Below, piece by piece: positions 7,900 to 14,356 of a stretch of 15,860 bases of DNA (positions are counted from its first letter, which is position 1; each line of letters opens with the position of its first letter). The notes below the pieces were generated by a model. The model made no database searches, was not told where the DNA came from, and was given only the letters and a program-made list of their open reading frames with translations. The position numbers and the translations under genes were made by a program. Location of the stretch: positions 1 through 15,860 of the forward strand of contig JAEYOX010000059.1 in the NCBI GenBank assembly GCA_023411265.1, read 5' to 3'. The stretch is from Bacteroidota bacterium (GTDB lineage: Bacteria; Bacteroidota; Bacteroidia; Flavobacteriales; Weeksellaceae).

Positions 7900-7928
7900 T
7901 TGTATTTGGTATTAATGTTGTACATTCG
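7900..7928 (+). promoter_or_regulatory. Promoter of the carotenoid operon
   Basis: TTG at 7900-7902, an 18-nt spacer, then TACATTCG at 7921-7928, which is TAnnTTTG with one mismatch. This is the most complete -33/-7 pair in the window. The predicted start of transcription is about 7933-7936, right at the edge of the inverted repeats 7934-7957 and roughly 22-25 nt before the marR-type ATG. The AT-rich stretch upstream (7825-7899) contains the palindrome AATAATATTATT (7870-7881) but no gene. Confidence 0.6.
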
Positions 7929-7933
7929 CACTT

Positions 7934-7957
7934 AATTAGTATAATACTAAACTAATT
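7934..7957. promoter_or_regulatory. Overlapping inverted repeats, candidate MarR-type operator
   Basis: Two inverted repeats share bases between the promoter and the first gene. One is the 15-bp perfect palindrome TTAGTATAATACTAA (7936-7950). The other is AATTAGT (7934-7940) with ACTAATT (7951-7957), separated by 10 nt and ending exactly before the ATG. MarR-family dimers typically bind AT-rich palindromes of this size and repress by covering the promoter or start. Assignment to the adjacent regulator is inference from position and symmetry. Confidence 0.6.
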
Positions 7958-8617
7958 ATGAATTACGAGTTATTAAAAAATGTTATTGATCTTGTTAGGG
8001 AATTTGAAGAGGAAAATGCACAATCGCTACAATATCCGAATGATGTCAAAGGATTTCAGGAGTGGATTACGGATCGTGAAACCAATAAACCGGAACCGCA
8101 ATGGGAAGGAAAAGAACTGGGCCGTAGCGCAGAAAGTGTAATTAACACACTCATTGTGCACATGAACAGATATGCAAAAAGTTATTCAAAATCAGTGATT
8201 CATGATTCTGAATTTTCAACACAGGAAGATTTTATTTATCTCATCAATCTGAAAGCTTTCGGAGCAATGACGAAGATGGAACTTATTAAGAAAAACATTC
8301 AGGAAAAACCTGCGGGAATGCAAATTATCAACCGTTTAATTTCTCACGGCTGGGTGACGCAAACAACATCAGAAAAAGACAAAAGGAGCAAAGTAATCAG
8401 CATCACTCCCCGAGGTGAAGAAATTTTGCAGGAACATATGGATAAAATCCGTCAGGCTACGCAGATAGTGACAGGAAATCTGAATGATAAAGAAAAATTG
8501 GACCTTATAAGGTTATTATCTGCATTGAATGATTTTCATCTTCCACTATATCAAAAAAATATTCCGCCAGAATCACTCCTGGAAGAAGCTATAAAAACAA
8601 AAGAAGAAAAAGAATGA
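7958..8617 (+). CDS. MarR-family transcriptional regulator of the carotenoid operon
   Basis: A 219-residue winged-helix DNA-binding protein, first gene of the carotenoid operon. The winged-helix core lies roughly at residues 90-150: the helix-turn-helix runs through MTKMELIKKN and QIINRLISHGWV, and the wing is EKDKRSKVISITPRGEEIL, matching the DxRSxxVxLTxxG pattern of the family. Typical MarR proteins have about 140-150 residues. This one carries about 70 extra N-terminal residues, including an acidic helix and the WxxxxELGRSAESVINTL segment, and a charged C-terminal tail (TKEEKE). The ATG sits directly behind candidate operator repeats, suggesting autoregulation together with control of all downstream genes. 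Its stop overlaps the crtI start as ATGA (8614-8617), implying translational coupling. The effector ligand is unknown. Family assignment is good; its role as crt regulator is inferred from context. Confidence 0.85.
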   Translation: MNYELLKNVIDLVREFEEENAQSLQYPNDVKGFQEWITDRETNKPEPQWEGKELGRSAESVINTLIVHMNRYAKSYSKSVIHDSEFSTQEDFIYLINLKAFGAMTKMELIKKNIQEKPAGMQIINRLISHGWVTQTTSEKDKRSKVISITPRGEEILQEHMDKIRQATQIVTGNLNDKEKLDLIRLLSALNDFHLPLYQKNIPPESLLEEAIKTKEEKE

Positions 8618-10086
8618 AAACAGCTATTATTGGAGCAGGTTTTTCCGGACTTTCCGCCGCTTCCTATCTCGCTAAAGCAGGCCATGAAGTCCATGTTTTT
8701 GAGAAACACGGTCAACCCGGAGGTCGGGCCCGTCAGTTTACAACCGAAGAGGGTTTTGTGTTCGATATGGGTCCAAGTTGGTATTGGATGCCGGATATTA
8801 TTGAGAATTTCTTTCAGGACTTCGGCTATTCCACTTCTGATTTTTTTGACCTCATTCCATTGGATCCTCAATTTGAAATGGTTTTTTCAGACGGACTCAC
8901 AGGTATTCCTGCAGATTATGAAGAGATGAAAGCGCTATTTGAAAAAATGGAAGCCGGTGCTGCCGAAAAACTGGAGGTTTTCATGAAAGATGCAAAGTTC
9001 AAATATGAAGAAGGAATGGGAAAATTCGTGACCCTACCCTGCCACAGCTGGTTGGAATTTGCCAGTCCGCGAATTGCGCAGAATGCATTGAAACTTGATC
9101 TGTTAACGAATTTCAGATCCTATGTAAAGAAATATTTCAAACATCCAAAGTTGAGAGCATTAATGGAATTTCCTGTGATATTTTTGGGCGCATCCCCGGA
9201 AAAAATACCGGCTTTGTACAGTCTGATGAACTACGGAGGATATGCGCTGGGCACTCATTATCCACACGGAGGTTTTTATAAATTGGTGGAAGCTATGGAA
9301 ACCATTGCTGAAAAGTCGGGAGCACTATTTCATTATAACGCTTGTGTTGAGAAAATCAAAAGTGATCAAAAAAAAGTGAAATCTATTACGGTTAACGGTA
9401 TTGACCATGATTTTGACGCTGTAATAGGTGCTTCAGATTATCATCATACTGAGAGTCTGCTGGAAAACATCAATGCAAAAAATTATCCCGATTCTTATTG
9501 GGAGAAGAAAACATTTGCCCCGTCATGCCTTATTTATTATCTTGGCTTTAGTGATAAAATCCCGAATTTAAAACACCATACACTGTTTTTCGAACATGAT
9601 TTGGATATTCACATTGATGCTATTTATAAAGACAAAAAATGGCCGGAACAACCGCTCTTTTACGCCTGTTGTCCGTCCAAAACCGATCCATCCACAGCAC
9701 CGGAAGGAAAAGAAAATCTGTTCCTCCTCCTGCCTTTGGCTTCAGGGATTGAAGACGATGAAGCTTATCGCGAGGAATATCTGAACATCATGCTCCGCCG
9801 TATCGAAAAAATGACCGGTAGTGCTGATTTACAATCCAAAATTGAATATAAAAAAAGTTACTGTGTTTCGGATTTTATTAAAGATTATAACGCTTACGGC
9901 GGAAATGCATACGGGCTGGCTAATACGCTCTCGCAGACTGCCGTTTTGAAACCTAAAATTCGGAATAAAAATCTGAAAAATCTGTTTTATACAGGGCAGC
10001 TCACAGTACCCGGTCCCGGTGTCCCTCCGGCCATTATTTCCGGGAAAATTGTAGCAACAGAAGTAAATCAACTACAAATAAAATAA
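8614..10086 (+). CDS. crtI: Phytoene desaturase (lycopene-forming, CrtI-type)
   Basis: FAD-dependent carotenoid desaturase that introduces double bonds into 15-cis-phytoene to give lycopene, acting at the inner membrane. Its 490 residues match the family's ~490-510. The N-terminal Rossmann motif GAGFSG is at residues 7-12 with the ribose-binding Glu at 30, followed by PGGRA (35-39) and FDMGPSW. The C-terminal substrate/FAD segment reads LFYTGQLTVPGPGVPPAIISGKIV, the typical CrtI ending. The start overlaps the regulator's stop by 4 nt and crtB begins 1 nt after its own stop. With CrtB, CrtYcd and CrtZ beside it, lycopene synthesis is much more likely than a 4,4'-diapophytoene pathway. The number of desaturation steps cannot be read from sequence. 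Confidence 0.95.
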   Translation: MKTAIIGAGFSGLSAASYLAKAGHEVHVFEKHGQPGGRARQFTTEEGFVFDMGPSWYWMPDIIENFFQDFGYSTSDFFDLIPLDPQFEMVFSDGLTGIPADYEEMKALFEKMEAGAAEKLEVFMKDAKFKYEEGMGKFVTLPCHSWLEFASPRIAQNALKLDLLTNFRSYVKKYFKHPKLRALMEFPVIFLGASPEKIPALYSLMNYGGYALGTHYPHGGFYKLVEAMETIAEKSGALFHYNACVEKIKSDQKKVKSITVNGIDHDFDAVIGASDYHHTESLLENINAKNYPDSYWEKKTFAPSCLIYYLGFSDKIPNLKHHTLFFEHDLDIHIDAIYKDKKWPEQPLFYACCPSKTDPSTAPEGKENLFLLLPLASGIEDDEAYREEYLNIMLRRIEKMTGSADLQSKIEYKKSYCVSDFIKDYNAYGGNAYGLANTLSQTAVLKPKIRNKNLKNLFYTGQLTVPGPGVPPAIISGKIVATEVNQLQIK

Positions 10087-10087
10087 T

Positions 10088-10924
10088 ATGAAAAAACTAT
10101 TTGACGAACTCTCGAACGATGTGAGCAAAAAGACCACGAGGAAGTACAGCACCAGTTTTTCCCTCGGAATCCTGGCCTTGAAACCCTCCATCCGAAATGC
10201 GATTTATGCCATTTACGGCTATGTAAGACTGGCTGATGAAATTGTGGACAGTTTTCATGATTACGATAAAAAAGCTTTAATTAAAAGATTAAAAATTGAA
10301 ACCGAAACAGCGCTTCGCGAAGGAATTTCTTTGAATCCTATTCTCAATTCCTTTCAAGACAGTGTGAAAAAGTACGGCATTGATGAAGCGCTGATCTGGC
10401 ATTTCCTGTACAGTATGGAAATGGATCTGGAACCCGTGAAGTATACTTCTAAAGAATATGAACAGTACATTTACGGTTCTGCAGAAGTAGTCGGATTAAT
10501 GTGTCTTCAGGTGTTCACCGAGGGCCGAAAAAGCCAGTATGAAGAACTAAAACCGTATGCACAGAAACTGGGATCGGCTTTTCAGAAAGTTAATTTTCTT
10601 CGTGATTTGAAAGATGATTATCACGTGCTGGGGCGTACCTATTTTCCGAACATTGAACTGAGCATTTTCGATGGCCAGACGAAAGATGAAATTGAAAAAG
10701 AAATTGAAAACGAGTTTAAAGAAGCACTTGCCGGAATCCGCAGACTCCCGTCTTCCTCGCGCTTCGGAGTGTATTTGGCCTATAAATATTATCTGGAACT
10801 GTTCAGAAAAATAAAAACCAAGACACCGGAAAAAATCATGGAAGAACGAATCAGGATTCCGAATTACCATAAGTTTTCACTCACACTGAAAAGCTATATC
10901 CGATACAAAACCACGCTGTTATGA
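10088..10924 (+). CDS. crtB: Phytoene synthase
   Basis: Condenses two geranylgeranyl diphosphates head to head to give phytoene, the first committed step to C40 carotenoids. The 278-residue all-alpha trans-isoprenyl diphosphate synthase-type protein carries both Mg-diphosphate-binding acidic motifs: DEIVD at 50-54 (DxxxD form) and DLKDD at 173-177 within NFLRDLKDDYHVLGRTYFP. SAEVVGLMC, between them, is also characteristic. Squalene or diapophytoene synthase would share the motifs, but the operon context with CrtI, CrtYcd and CrtZ decides for phytoene. It starts 1 nt after crtI, and its TGA overlaps the next gene's ATG (10921-10924). The gene for GGPP synthase is not in this window. Confidence 0.95.
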   Translation: MKKLFDELSNDVSKKTTRKYSTSFSLGILALKPSIRNAIYAIYGYVRLADEIVDSFHDYDKKALIKRLKIETETALREGISLNPILNSFQDSVKKYGIDEALIWHFLYSMEMDLEPVKYTSKEYEQYIYGSAEVVGLMCLQVFTEGRKSQYEELKPYAQKLGSAFQKVNFLRDLKDDYHVLGRTYFPNIELSIFDGQTKDEIEKEIENEFKEALAGIRRLPSSSRFGVYLAYKYYLELFRKIKTKTPEKIMEERIRIPNYHKFSLTLKSYIRYKTTLL

Positions 10925-11391
10925 TGAATTTAGCAACGTTTTATATTTGTTTTGCTTTTTTTGGACTTCAATTTACATCTTCAGAAATTGATCTTCCCCA
11001 ATTGCGCAAAAATTACACGAAGGTGGTGTCGGATAAAAATCTCTGTTACCGGCTGATTCAAACACTGGAGAAACAAAATAATACCGAAACACAACTTGCG
11101 TATTTAGGAGCTTTACAAACCATCTGGGCGAATCATACACCTAATCCCGTGGCTAAACTTTCCACTTTCAGGCGCGGAAAAAGTAATATAGAAAAGGCTG
11201 TAAAGAACGCGCCTAACAATATAGAGATCCGTTTTCTGCGTCATTCGGTTCAGAAAAATATACCTCAATTTTTAGGTTATTCCCAACATATTGAAGAAGA
11301 CAGAACGTTCCTTCAAAAAAACCACAACCGGGTTACAGATCCAGATCTGAAACAGCTTATCGAAGAAACTTTACTCTTAAAAAATAAATAA
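10921..11391 (+). CDS. Uncharacterised exported protein embedded in the crt operon
   Basis: A 156-residue protein with a hydrophobic N-terminus (MMNLATFYICFAFFGLQFTSS) that reads as a cleavable signal peptide. There is no lipobox, so it is probably periplasmic. The mature part is alpha-helical and basic. Its most recognisable stretches are YLGALQTIWANH, PVAKLSTFRRGKSNIEKAV and NNIEIRFLRHSVQKNIPQFLGY. I recall close relatives in flavobacterial carotenoid clusters annotated only as hypothetical. The helical spacing could be TPR-like, but no repeat is clear enough to call. The ATG overlaps the crtB TGA (ATGA, 10921-10924; a second ATG at 10924 is equally possible), and crtZ begins 1 nt after its stop. 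Tight coupling between two pathway enzymes argues for a role linked to carotenoids, such as assembly, transport or membrane placement of the product. That role is inference. Confidence 0.82.
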   Translation: MMNLATFYICFAFFGLQFTSSEIDLPQLRKNYTKVVSDKNLCYRLIQTLEKQNNTETQLAYLGALQTIWANHTPNPVAKLSTFRRGKSNIEKAVKNAPNNIEIRFLRHSVQKNIPQFLGYSQHIEEDRTFLQKNHNRVTDPDLKQLIEETLLLKNK

Positions 11392-11392
11392 A

Positions 11393-11854
11393 ATGTTGTT
11401 CAATATTCTTACCGTAATCGTTGTTTTTATTCTGATGGAAGGTGCCACCTGGCTGATTCATAAATACGTAATGCACGGGTTTTTATGGATGCTTCACCGG
11501 GATCATCACGACCACAGCAGCGAAGGAGCCTTTGAGCGAAACGATTTATTTTTCGTCATCTTCGCACTTCCTACTATTGCACTCATGTACTTGGGATCGC
11601 TCAACGGATTCAATATACTTTTCTATGTCGGCCTTGGAATTATGCTGTATGGAATGGCTTATTTTTTCGTTCATGATGTTTTTATACATCAGCGTTTCAA
11701 AGCATTAACCTATACTAAAAATCCTTATTTTCTTGCTCTAAGGAGAGCTCATAAACAACACCACAAACATTTGGGCAAAGAGGACGGCGAATGTTTTGGA
11801 TTTCTTATCGTTCCAATGAAATATTTCAAAATGTACCGTAAAACAAAAGCCTAA
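11393..11854 (+). CDS. crtZ: Beta-carotene 3-hydroxylase
   Basis: Non-haem di-iron membrane hydroxylase converting beta-carotene through beta-cryptoxanthin to zeaxanthin, working in the inner membrane with O2 and reduced ferredoxin-type electrons. The 153-residue length is normal for the bacterial enzyme. All four histidine clusters are present: HKYVMH (23-28), HRDHH (35-39), HDVFIH (94-99) and HKQHH (120-124). Hydrophobic segments lie at about 4-22 and 50-93. It is placed between the exported protein gene (1 nt gap) and crtYcd, whose ATG overlaps its TAA by one base (TAATG). No ketolase gene accompanies it, so zeaxanthin is the expected end product of the visible genes. Confidence 0.96.
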   Translation: MLFNILTVIVVFILMEGATWLIHKYVMHGFLWMLHRDHHDHSSEGAFERNDLFFVIFALPTIALMYLGSLNGFNILFYVGLGIMLYGMAYFFVHDVFIHQRFKALTYTKNPYFLALRRAHKQHHKHLGKEDGECFGFLIVPMKYFKMYRKTKA

Positions 11855-12612
11855 TGAAAGAATACACCTACTTGCTCGTGCTTTTTTTCACGATCATCAT
11901 CTGCTTTATCGCTTCATTTGACCGGCGCATCAGGTTTTACCGATATTTCGGAATTTTCTTAAAGGCCGTCACGGTGGTAGCCATTCCTTTTATACTTTGG
12001 GATATTTGGTTTACTGCGCACGGAGTCTGGTGGTTTGACACGCAGTACACTTTGGGAATTACGGTTTTTGGTTTACCGATGGAAGAATGGTTTTTCTTTT
12101 TTCTGATTCCGTTTTCCTGTATTTTCACGTATTACTGTATTGAGAAATTTTTTGACATCAGCTGGGTCAATGTTTTTAATAATATTATCGTGTTCGTTTC
12201 GGTAATCATCTGCTCGGTAATTGTTCTGCTTCACTATGATAAAATTTATACGCTGGTAACCGGCTTGGCCACAATTTTCACGCTTATTTATCTTCAATTT
12301 ATTTCAAAAAGAGAATGGATTGGAAGTGCATCGCTGGTTTTCACTATCCTCATGCTGGGTTTTTTTCCGGTGAATGGTGTGCTTACTGGCACAGGTTTAG
12401 ATTCTCCTATTGTCAATTACAATCCGGTTGATTTTTTGGGAATCCGGATGCTGACGATTCCCGTAGAAGATGCGGTTTACGGTTATACCCAGTTTTTGTG
12501 GGTACTTTATTTTTTTAAAAAATTTAAAAAAACATACTATTATGAAAAAGATTCCGATATTCCTGATGCTGATAAGCGCCCTGCTGTTGACATCGTGCAG
12601 CTCCATTCCTGA
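11854..12612 (+). CDS. crtYcd: Lycopene beta-cyclase, CrtYcd fusion type, 3' end probably shifted
   Basis: Membrane-embedded lycopene cyclase forming both beta-ionone rings of beta-carotene. It fuses the CrtYc and CrtYd halves that are separate proteins in actinobacteria. About seven hydrophobic segments are visible. Half one has FTAHGVWWFD (53-62) and GLPMEEW (73-79); half two has LGIRM and IPVEDAVYGY (PVED at 203-206). After residue 216 the sequence is FFKKFKK, then 26 hydrophilic residues encoded in a region that also encodes the signal peptide of the next gene. Those residues look non-native. The switch occurs in a T7-A6-T3-A7 tract (12510-12532). Reading one base back after the A7 gives KKNILL and a TGA at 12543-12545 overlapping the next ATG, for a 230-residue protein nearer the family norm. 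Catalytic regions are intact, so activity is expected either way. Confidence 0.9.
   Translation: MKEYTYLLVLFFTIIICFIASFDRRIRFYRYFGIFLKAVTVVAIPFILWDIWFTAHGVWWFDTQYTLGITVFGLPMEEWFFFFLIPFSCIFTYYCIEKFFDISWVNVFNNIIVFVSVIICSVIVLLHYDKIYTLVTGLATIFTLIYLQFISKREWIGSASLVFTILMLGFFPVNGVLTGTGLDSPIVNYNPVDFLGIRMLTIPVEDAVYGYTQFLWVLYFFKKFKKTYYYEKDSDIPDADKRPAVDIVQLHS
12510..12532 (+). other. Homopolymer tract at the crtYcd 3' end, likely frame-shift point
   Basis: Seven T, six A, three T and seven A in succession, just before the lipocalin start. In the given frame crtYcd continues to 12612. In the -1 frame it stops at 12543-12545, making the ATGA overlap (12542-12545) seen elsewhere in this operon. One missing base in any run of the tract explains the difference, whether from mutation, sequencing error or slippage. 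Confidence 0.6.
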
Positions 12613-13084
12613 AAAAGCTGAACCTGTAAAAAATTTTCAGAAAGACCGCTATTTAGGAACCTGGTACGAAATTGCCAGATTTGATTTTAAGCATGAAAGG
12701 AATATGAATAACACCATTGCGCAGTACAGCCTGAACGAGGATGGAAGCATCCGCGTGGTAAACAGCGGCTACGATTACAAGAAGAATAAATGGGAAAAGG
12801 CCGAAGGTAAAGCAAAATTTCGTGGAGACGAAACTGTGGCCGCATTAAAAGTCAGTTTTTTCGGGCCTTTTTATTCTGGTTATAATGTAATTGCGCTGGA
12901 TGAAAATTACCAGTATGCTTTGGTTGCCGGAAAAAATCTCGATTATCTCTGGATTCTTTCCCGCACGCCCACCCTTCCTGAAAATGTAAAAACTGATTAT
13001 GTAAAGAAAGCTCAGGAAGTAGGCTATGACACTTCCCGATTCGTTTGGGTAGCACATGATCAGAAGAATCCGAATTTAGAATAG
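12542..13084 (+). CDS. Outer-membrane lipocalin lipoprotein, Blc-type
   Basis: A 180-residue bacterial lipocalin with a lipoprotein signal peptide (MKKIPIFLMLISALLLTSC), so lipidation is at Cys19 in a good LTSC lipobox; no Asp follows, consistent with outer-membrane sorting. The barrel begins with YLGTWYEIARFDF (37-49), the GxW lipocalin signature, and ends with YLWILSRTP, the usual Blc/apoD-like strand and arginine. An upstream in-frame ATG at 12470 lies inside crtYcd and lacks the signal peptide at its N-terminus, so 12542 is chosen. Blc-family proteins bind lysophospholipids and fatty acids, and some animal lipocalins (crustacyanin) bind carotenoids. Position as last gene of the carotenoid operon makes a carotenoid or membrane-lipid carrier role attractive but unproven. 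The gene overlaps the annotated end of crtYcd by 71 nt. A hairpin at 13119-13157 probably ends the transcript. Confidence 0.92.
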   Translation: MKKIPIFLMLISALLLTSCSSIPEKAEPVKNFQKDRYLGTWYEIARFDFKHERNMNNTIAQYSLNEDGSIRVVNSGYDYKKNKWEKAEGKAKFRGDETVAALKVSFFGPFYSGYNVIALDENYQYALVAGKNLDYLWILSRTPTLPENVKTDYVKKAQEVGYDTSRFVWVAHDQKNPNLE

Positions 13085-13099
13085 TTTTCTATAAAATTT

Positions 13100-13798
13100 C
13101 TATCTCCCTAAAACATACACCGCCGGAATTTTGTGAAGTTGCGGCGGTTGTTTTTTCCACTGTTTTATAGTTTTTGTTTTGATCAATTCCTGAGAAGGAT
13201 GGTTGATATTGGCTGCGATACAAAGCTTCGTGTCGGGAGAAAGGCTGTTGCAAAGATCTTCCAAAAGCTGCTGATTCCGGTATGGAGTTTCCATGAAAAT
13301 CTGTGAAGCTCCGGTTTTCTTCACCTGATTTTCGAGCCAGGTTATTTTTGATTTTTTTTCTGATTTATCTATCGGAAGGTATCCGTGAAATGTAAACTGC
13401 TGGCCGTTGAATCCACTGGAAATCAGAGCAAGAATTATGGAACTGGGCCCATTCACCGGCATCACCTGAATGTTGTTTTCATGACACCACGCTACAACTG
13501 TGTTTCCCGGATCTGCAATGCAAGGCAATCCCGCTTCTGACAACAACCCGAAATCCTGGCCTTTCTTCAGCAAATCAAAAGCTTCCTGTAGTAATGCAGG
13601 ATCGGAATGTTTTCCCAACAGAAAGAATTTAAGATCAGGCTGCTTTTTCTCCGGGCAAAAAAACCGGACAACTTTCCGTGCTGTCTTTTCGTTTTCTACG
13701 AAAAAATAATCCGTTTTGAGGATGTATTCCCGAATCACAGGTGCAAAATAAGACAAAGGTGTTTCTTCGGAAAGATAAGCAGGAAGGAGAAATAACAT
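13100..13798 (-). CDS. SAM-dependent methyltransferase, short RsmI-like (tetrapyrrole methylase fold)
   Basis: A 232-residue cytoplasmic methyltransferase of the tetrapyrrole/corrin methylase fold, closest in motifs to RsmI, the 16S rRNA C1402 ribose methylase. GLLSEAGLPCIADPGN corresponds to the RsmI SDAGTPxISDPG block. VNGPSSIILALISSGFNGQQFTFHGYLP is the following SAM/dimer region, and FMETPYRNQQLLEDL matches the FxEsPhR segment. It is shorter than full RsmI (~280) and lacks its C-terminal extension and the usual N-terminal GTLYVVATPIGN block (here MLFLLPAYLSEETP). I read it as the short paralogue common in Bacteroidota. Its target is unknown, so I assign no gene symbol. It lies 26 nt downstream of the phosphatase gene on the same strand and probably shares its transcript. 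It converges on the lipocalin gene with a 15 nt gap. Confidence 0.85.
   Translation of the reverse strand: MLFLLPAYLSEETPLSYFAPVIREYILKTDYFFVENEKTARKVVRFFCPEKKQPDLKFFLLGKHSDPALLQEAFDLLKKGQDFGLLSEAGLPCIADPGNTVVAWCHENNIQVMPVNGPSSIILALISSGFNGQQFTFHGYLPIDKSEKKSKITWLENQVKKTGASQIFMETPYRNQQLLEDLCNSLSPDTKLCIAANINHPSQELIKTKTIKQWKKQPPQLHKIPAVYVLGR
13119..13157 (+). terminator. Putative terminator of the crt operon, inside the convergent gene
   Basis: ACCGCCG (13119-13125) and CGGCGGT (13142-13148) form a GC-rich 7-bp stem with a 16-nt loop. TGTTTTTT follows on the plus strand. It begins 35 nt after the lipocalin stop and lies entirely within the 3' coding end of the convergent methyltransferase gene. 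No other hairpin is available in the 15-nt intergenic gap. The long loop lowers confidence. Confidence 0.5.
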
Positions 13799-13824
13799 GT
13801 TGTTTCAAATAATTAAAGTTGATT

Positions 13825-14280
13825 TTAAGCAGGATGCAACTTATTTTTCAATTTTTCAGAAGCAACCTCCAACATCTGATACACTCTTTCGAAATCTTCC
13901 ATATCTCCCCAGTAAGGATCGGGAACGTCTTCATGAGTACCACCTGCCTCATTCATAAACAGAGAAATTTTTCTGCGCTGGCTGTCGGTCTTTGCCATTC
14001 TTGTAACATCCTGAAATACTGTTTGATCCATACAAAGAATGAGGTCAAATTCATCAAAATCCTGATCTGTAACCGGTCGCGACCGCTGATCTGAGATGTC
14101 GATATTATGATTTTTTCCTACTTCTATTGCTCGGTGATCTGGCTGTTCGCCCTGATGTAAATCGATCGTTCCCGCACTTTCTACTTTAAAATCCGAAGAA
14201 AGTTTATTCTTCAGAATTCCTTCGGCTAGGGGACTTCTGCAGATGTTTCCCAGACATACCATTAAAATTTTCATACTCAT
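13825..14280 (-). CDS. Low-molecular-weight protein-tyrosine phosphatase
   Basis: A 151-residue cytoplasmic phosphatase using a cysteinyl-phosphate mechanism. The P-loop CLGNICRS, of the CX5R(S/T) type, has nucleophile Cys9 and Arg15. The general acid is Asp121 in DPYWG near the C-terminus, the expected place. Length is normal (~150). Two close ATGs give MSMKIL or MKIL starts (14280 or 14274); the longer is listed, though the shorter fits the family better. Its targets in flavobacteria are not known; elsewhere such enzymes act on tyrosine kinases of capsule synthesis or on arginine phosphate (YwlE-like). No tyrosine kinase or polysaccharide gene is near. The arrangement dnaA, LMW phosphatase, RsmI-like methyltransferase is, as I recall, frequent in flavobacteria. 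A terminator separates it from dnaA, so it may have its own promoter, but I found none. Confidence 0.93.
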   Translation of the reverse strand: MSMKILMVCLGNICRSPLAEGILKNKLSSDFKVESAGTIDLHQGEQPDHRAIEVGKNHNIDISDQRSRPVTDQDFDEFDLILCMDQTVFQDVTRMAKTDSQRRKISLFMNEAGGTHEDVPDPYWGDMEDFERVYQMLEVASEKLKNKLHPA

Positions 14281-14299
14281 TGGTGTTTATATCGGCTAA

Positions 14300-14334
14300 A
14301 AATAAACAAAAATGAAGAATATCGCTATTCTTCA
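14300..14334 (-). terminator. Rho-independent terminator after dnaA
   Basis: Bases 14313-14321 and 14326-14334 form a 9-bp perfect stem around a TCGC tetraloop (GAAGAATA core). Read on the minus strand it is followed by ATTTTTGTTTATT. It starts 23 nt after the dnaA stop and lies in the 76-nt gap before the phosphatase gene. The opposite-strand side has no T run, so it serves dnaA only. Confidence 0.8.
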
Positions 14335-14356
14335 CTGTAGTTGATATATTGTCAGA

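Noticed and set aside
9258..9266. A perfect DnaA-box sequence TTATCCACA
   Set aside because: It is single, lies inside crtI where it encodes part of HYPHGG, and has no neighbouring boxes. There is no basis for calling an origin.
10547..10870. Long antisense open frames opposite crtB, uvrA and other genes
   Set aside because: They mirror codon structure of the real genes, lack family-like sequence and have no promoter or start support.
12470..12541. Upstream ATG as lipocalin start
   Set aside because: It would place 24 unrelated residues before an intact lipoprotein signal peptide. The ATG at 12542 restores a normal N-terminus.
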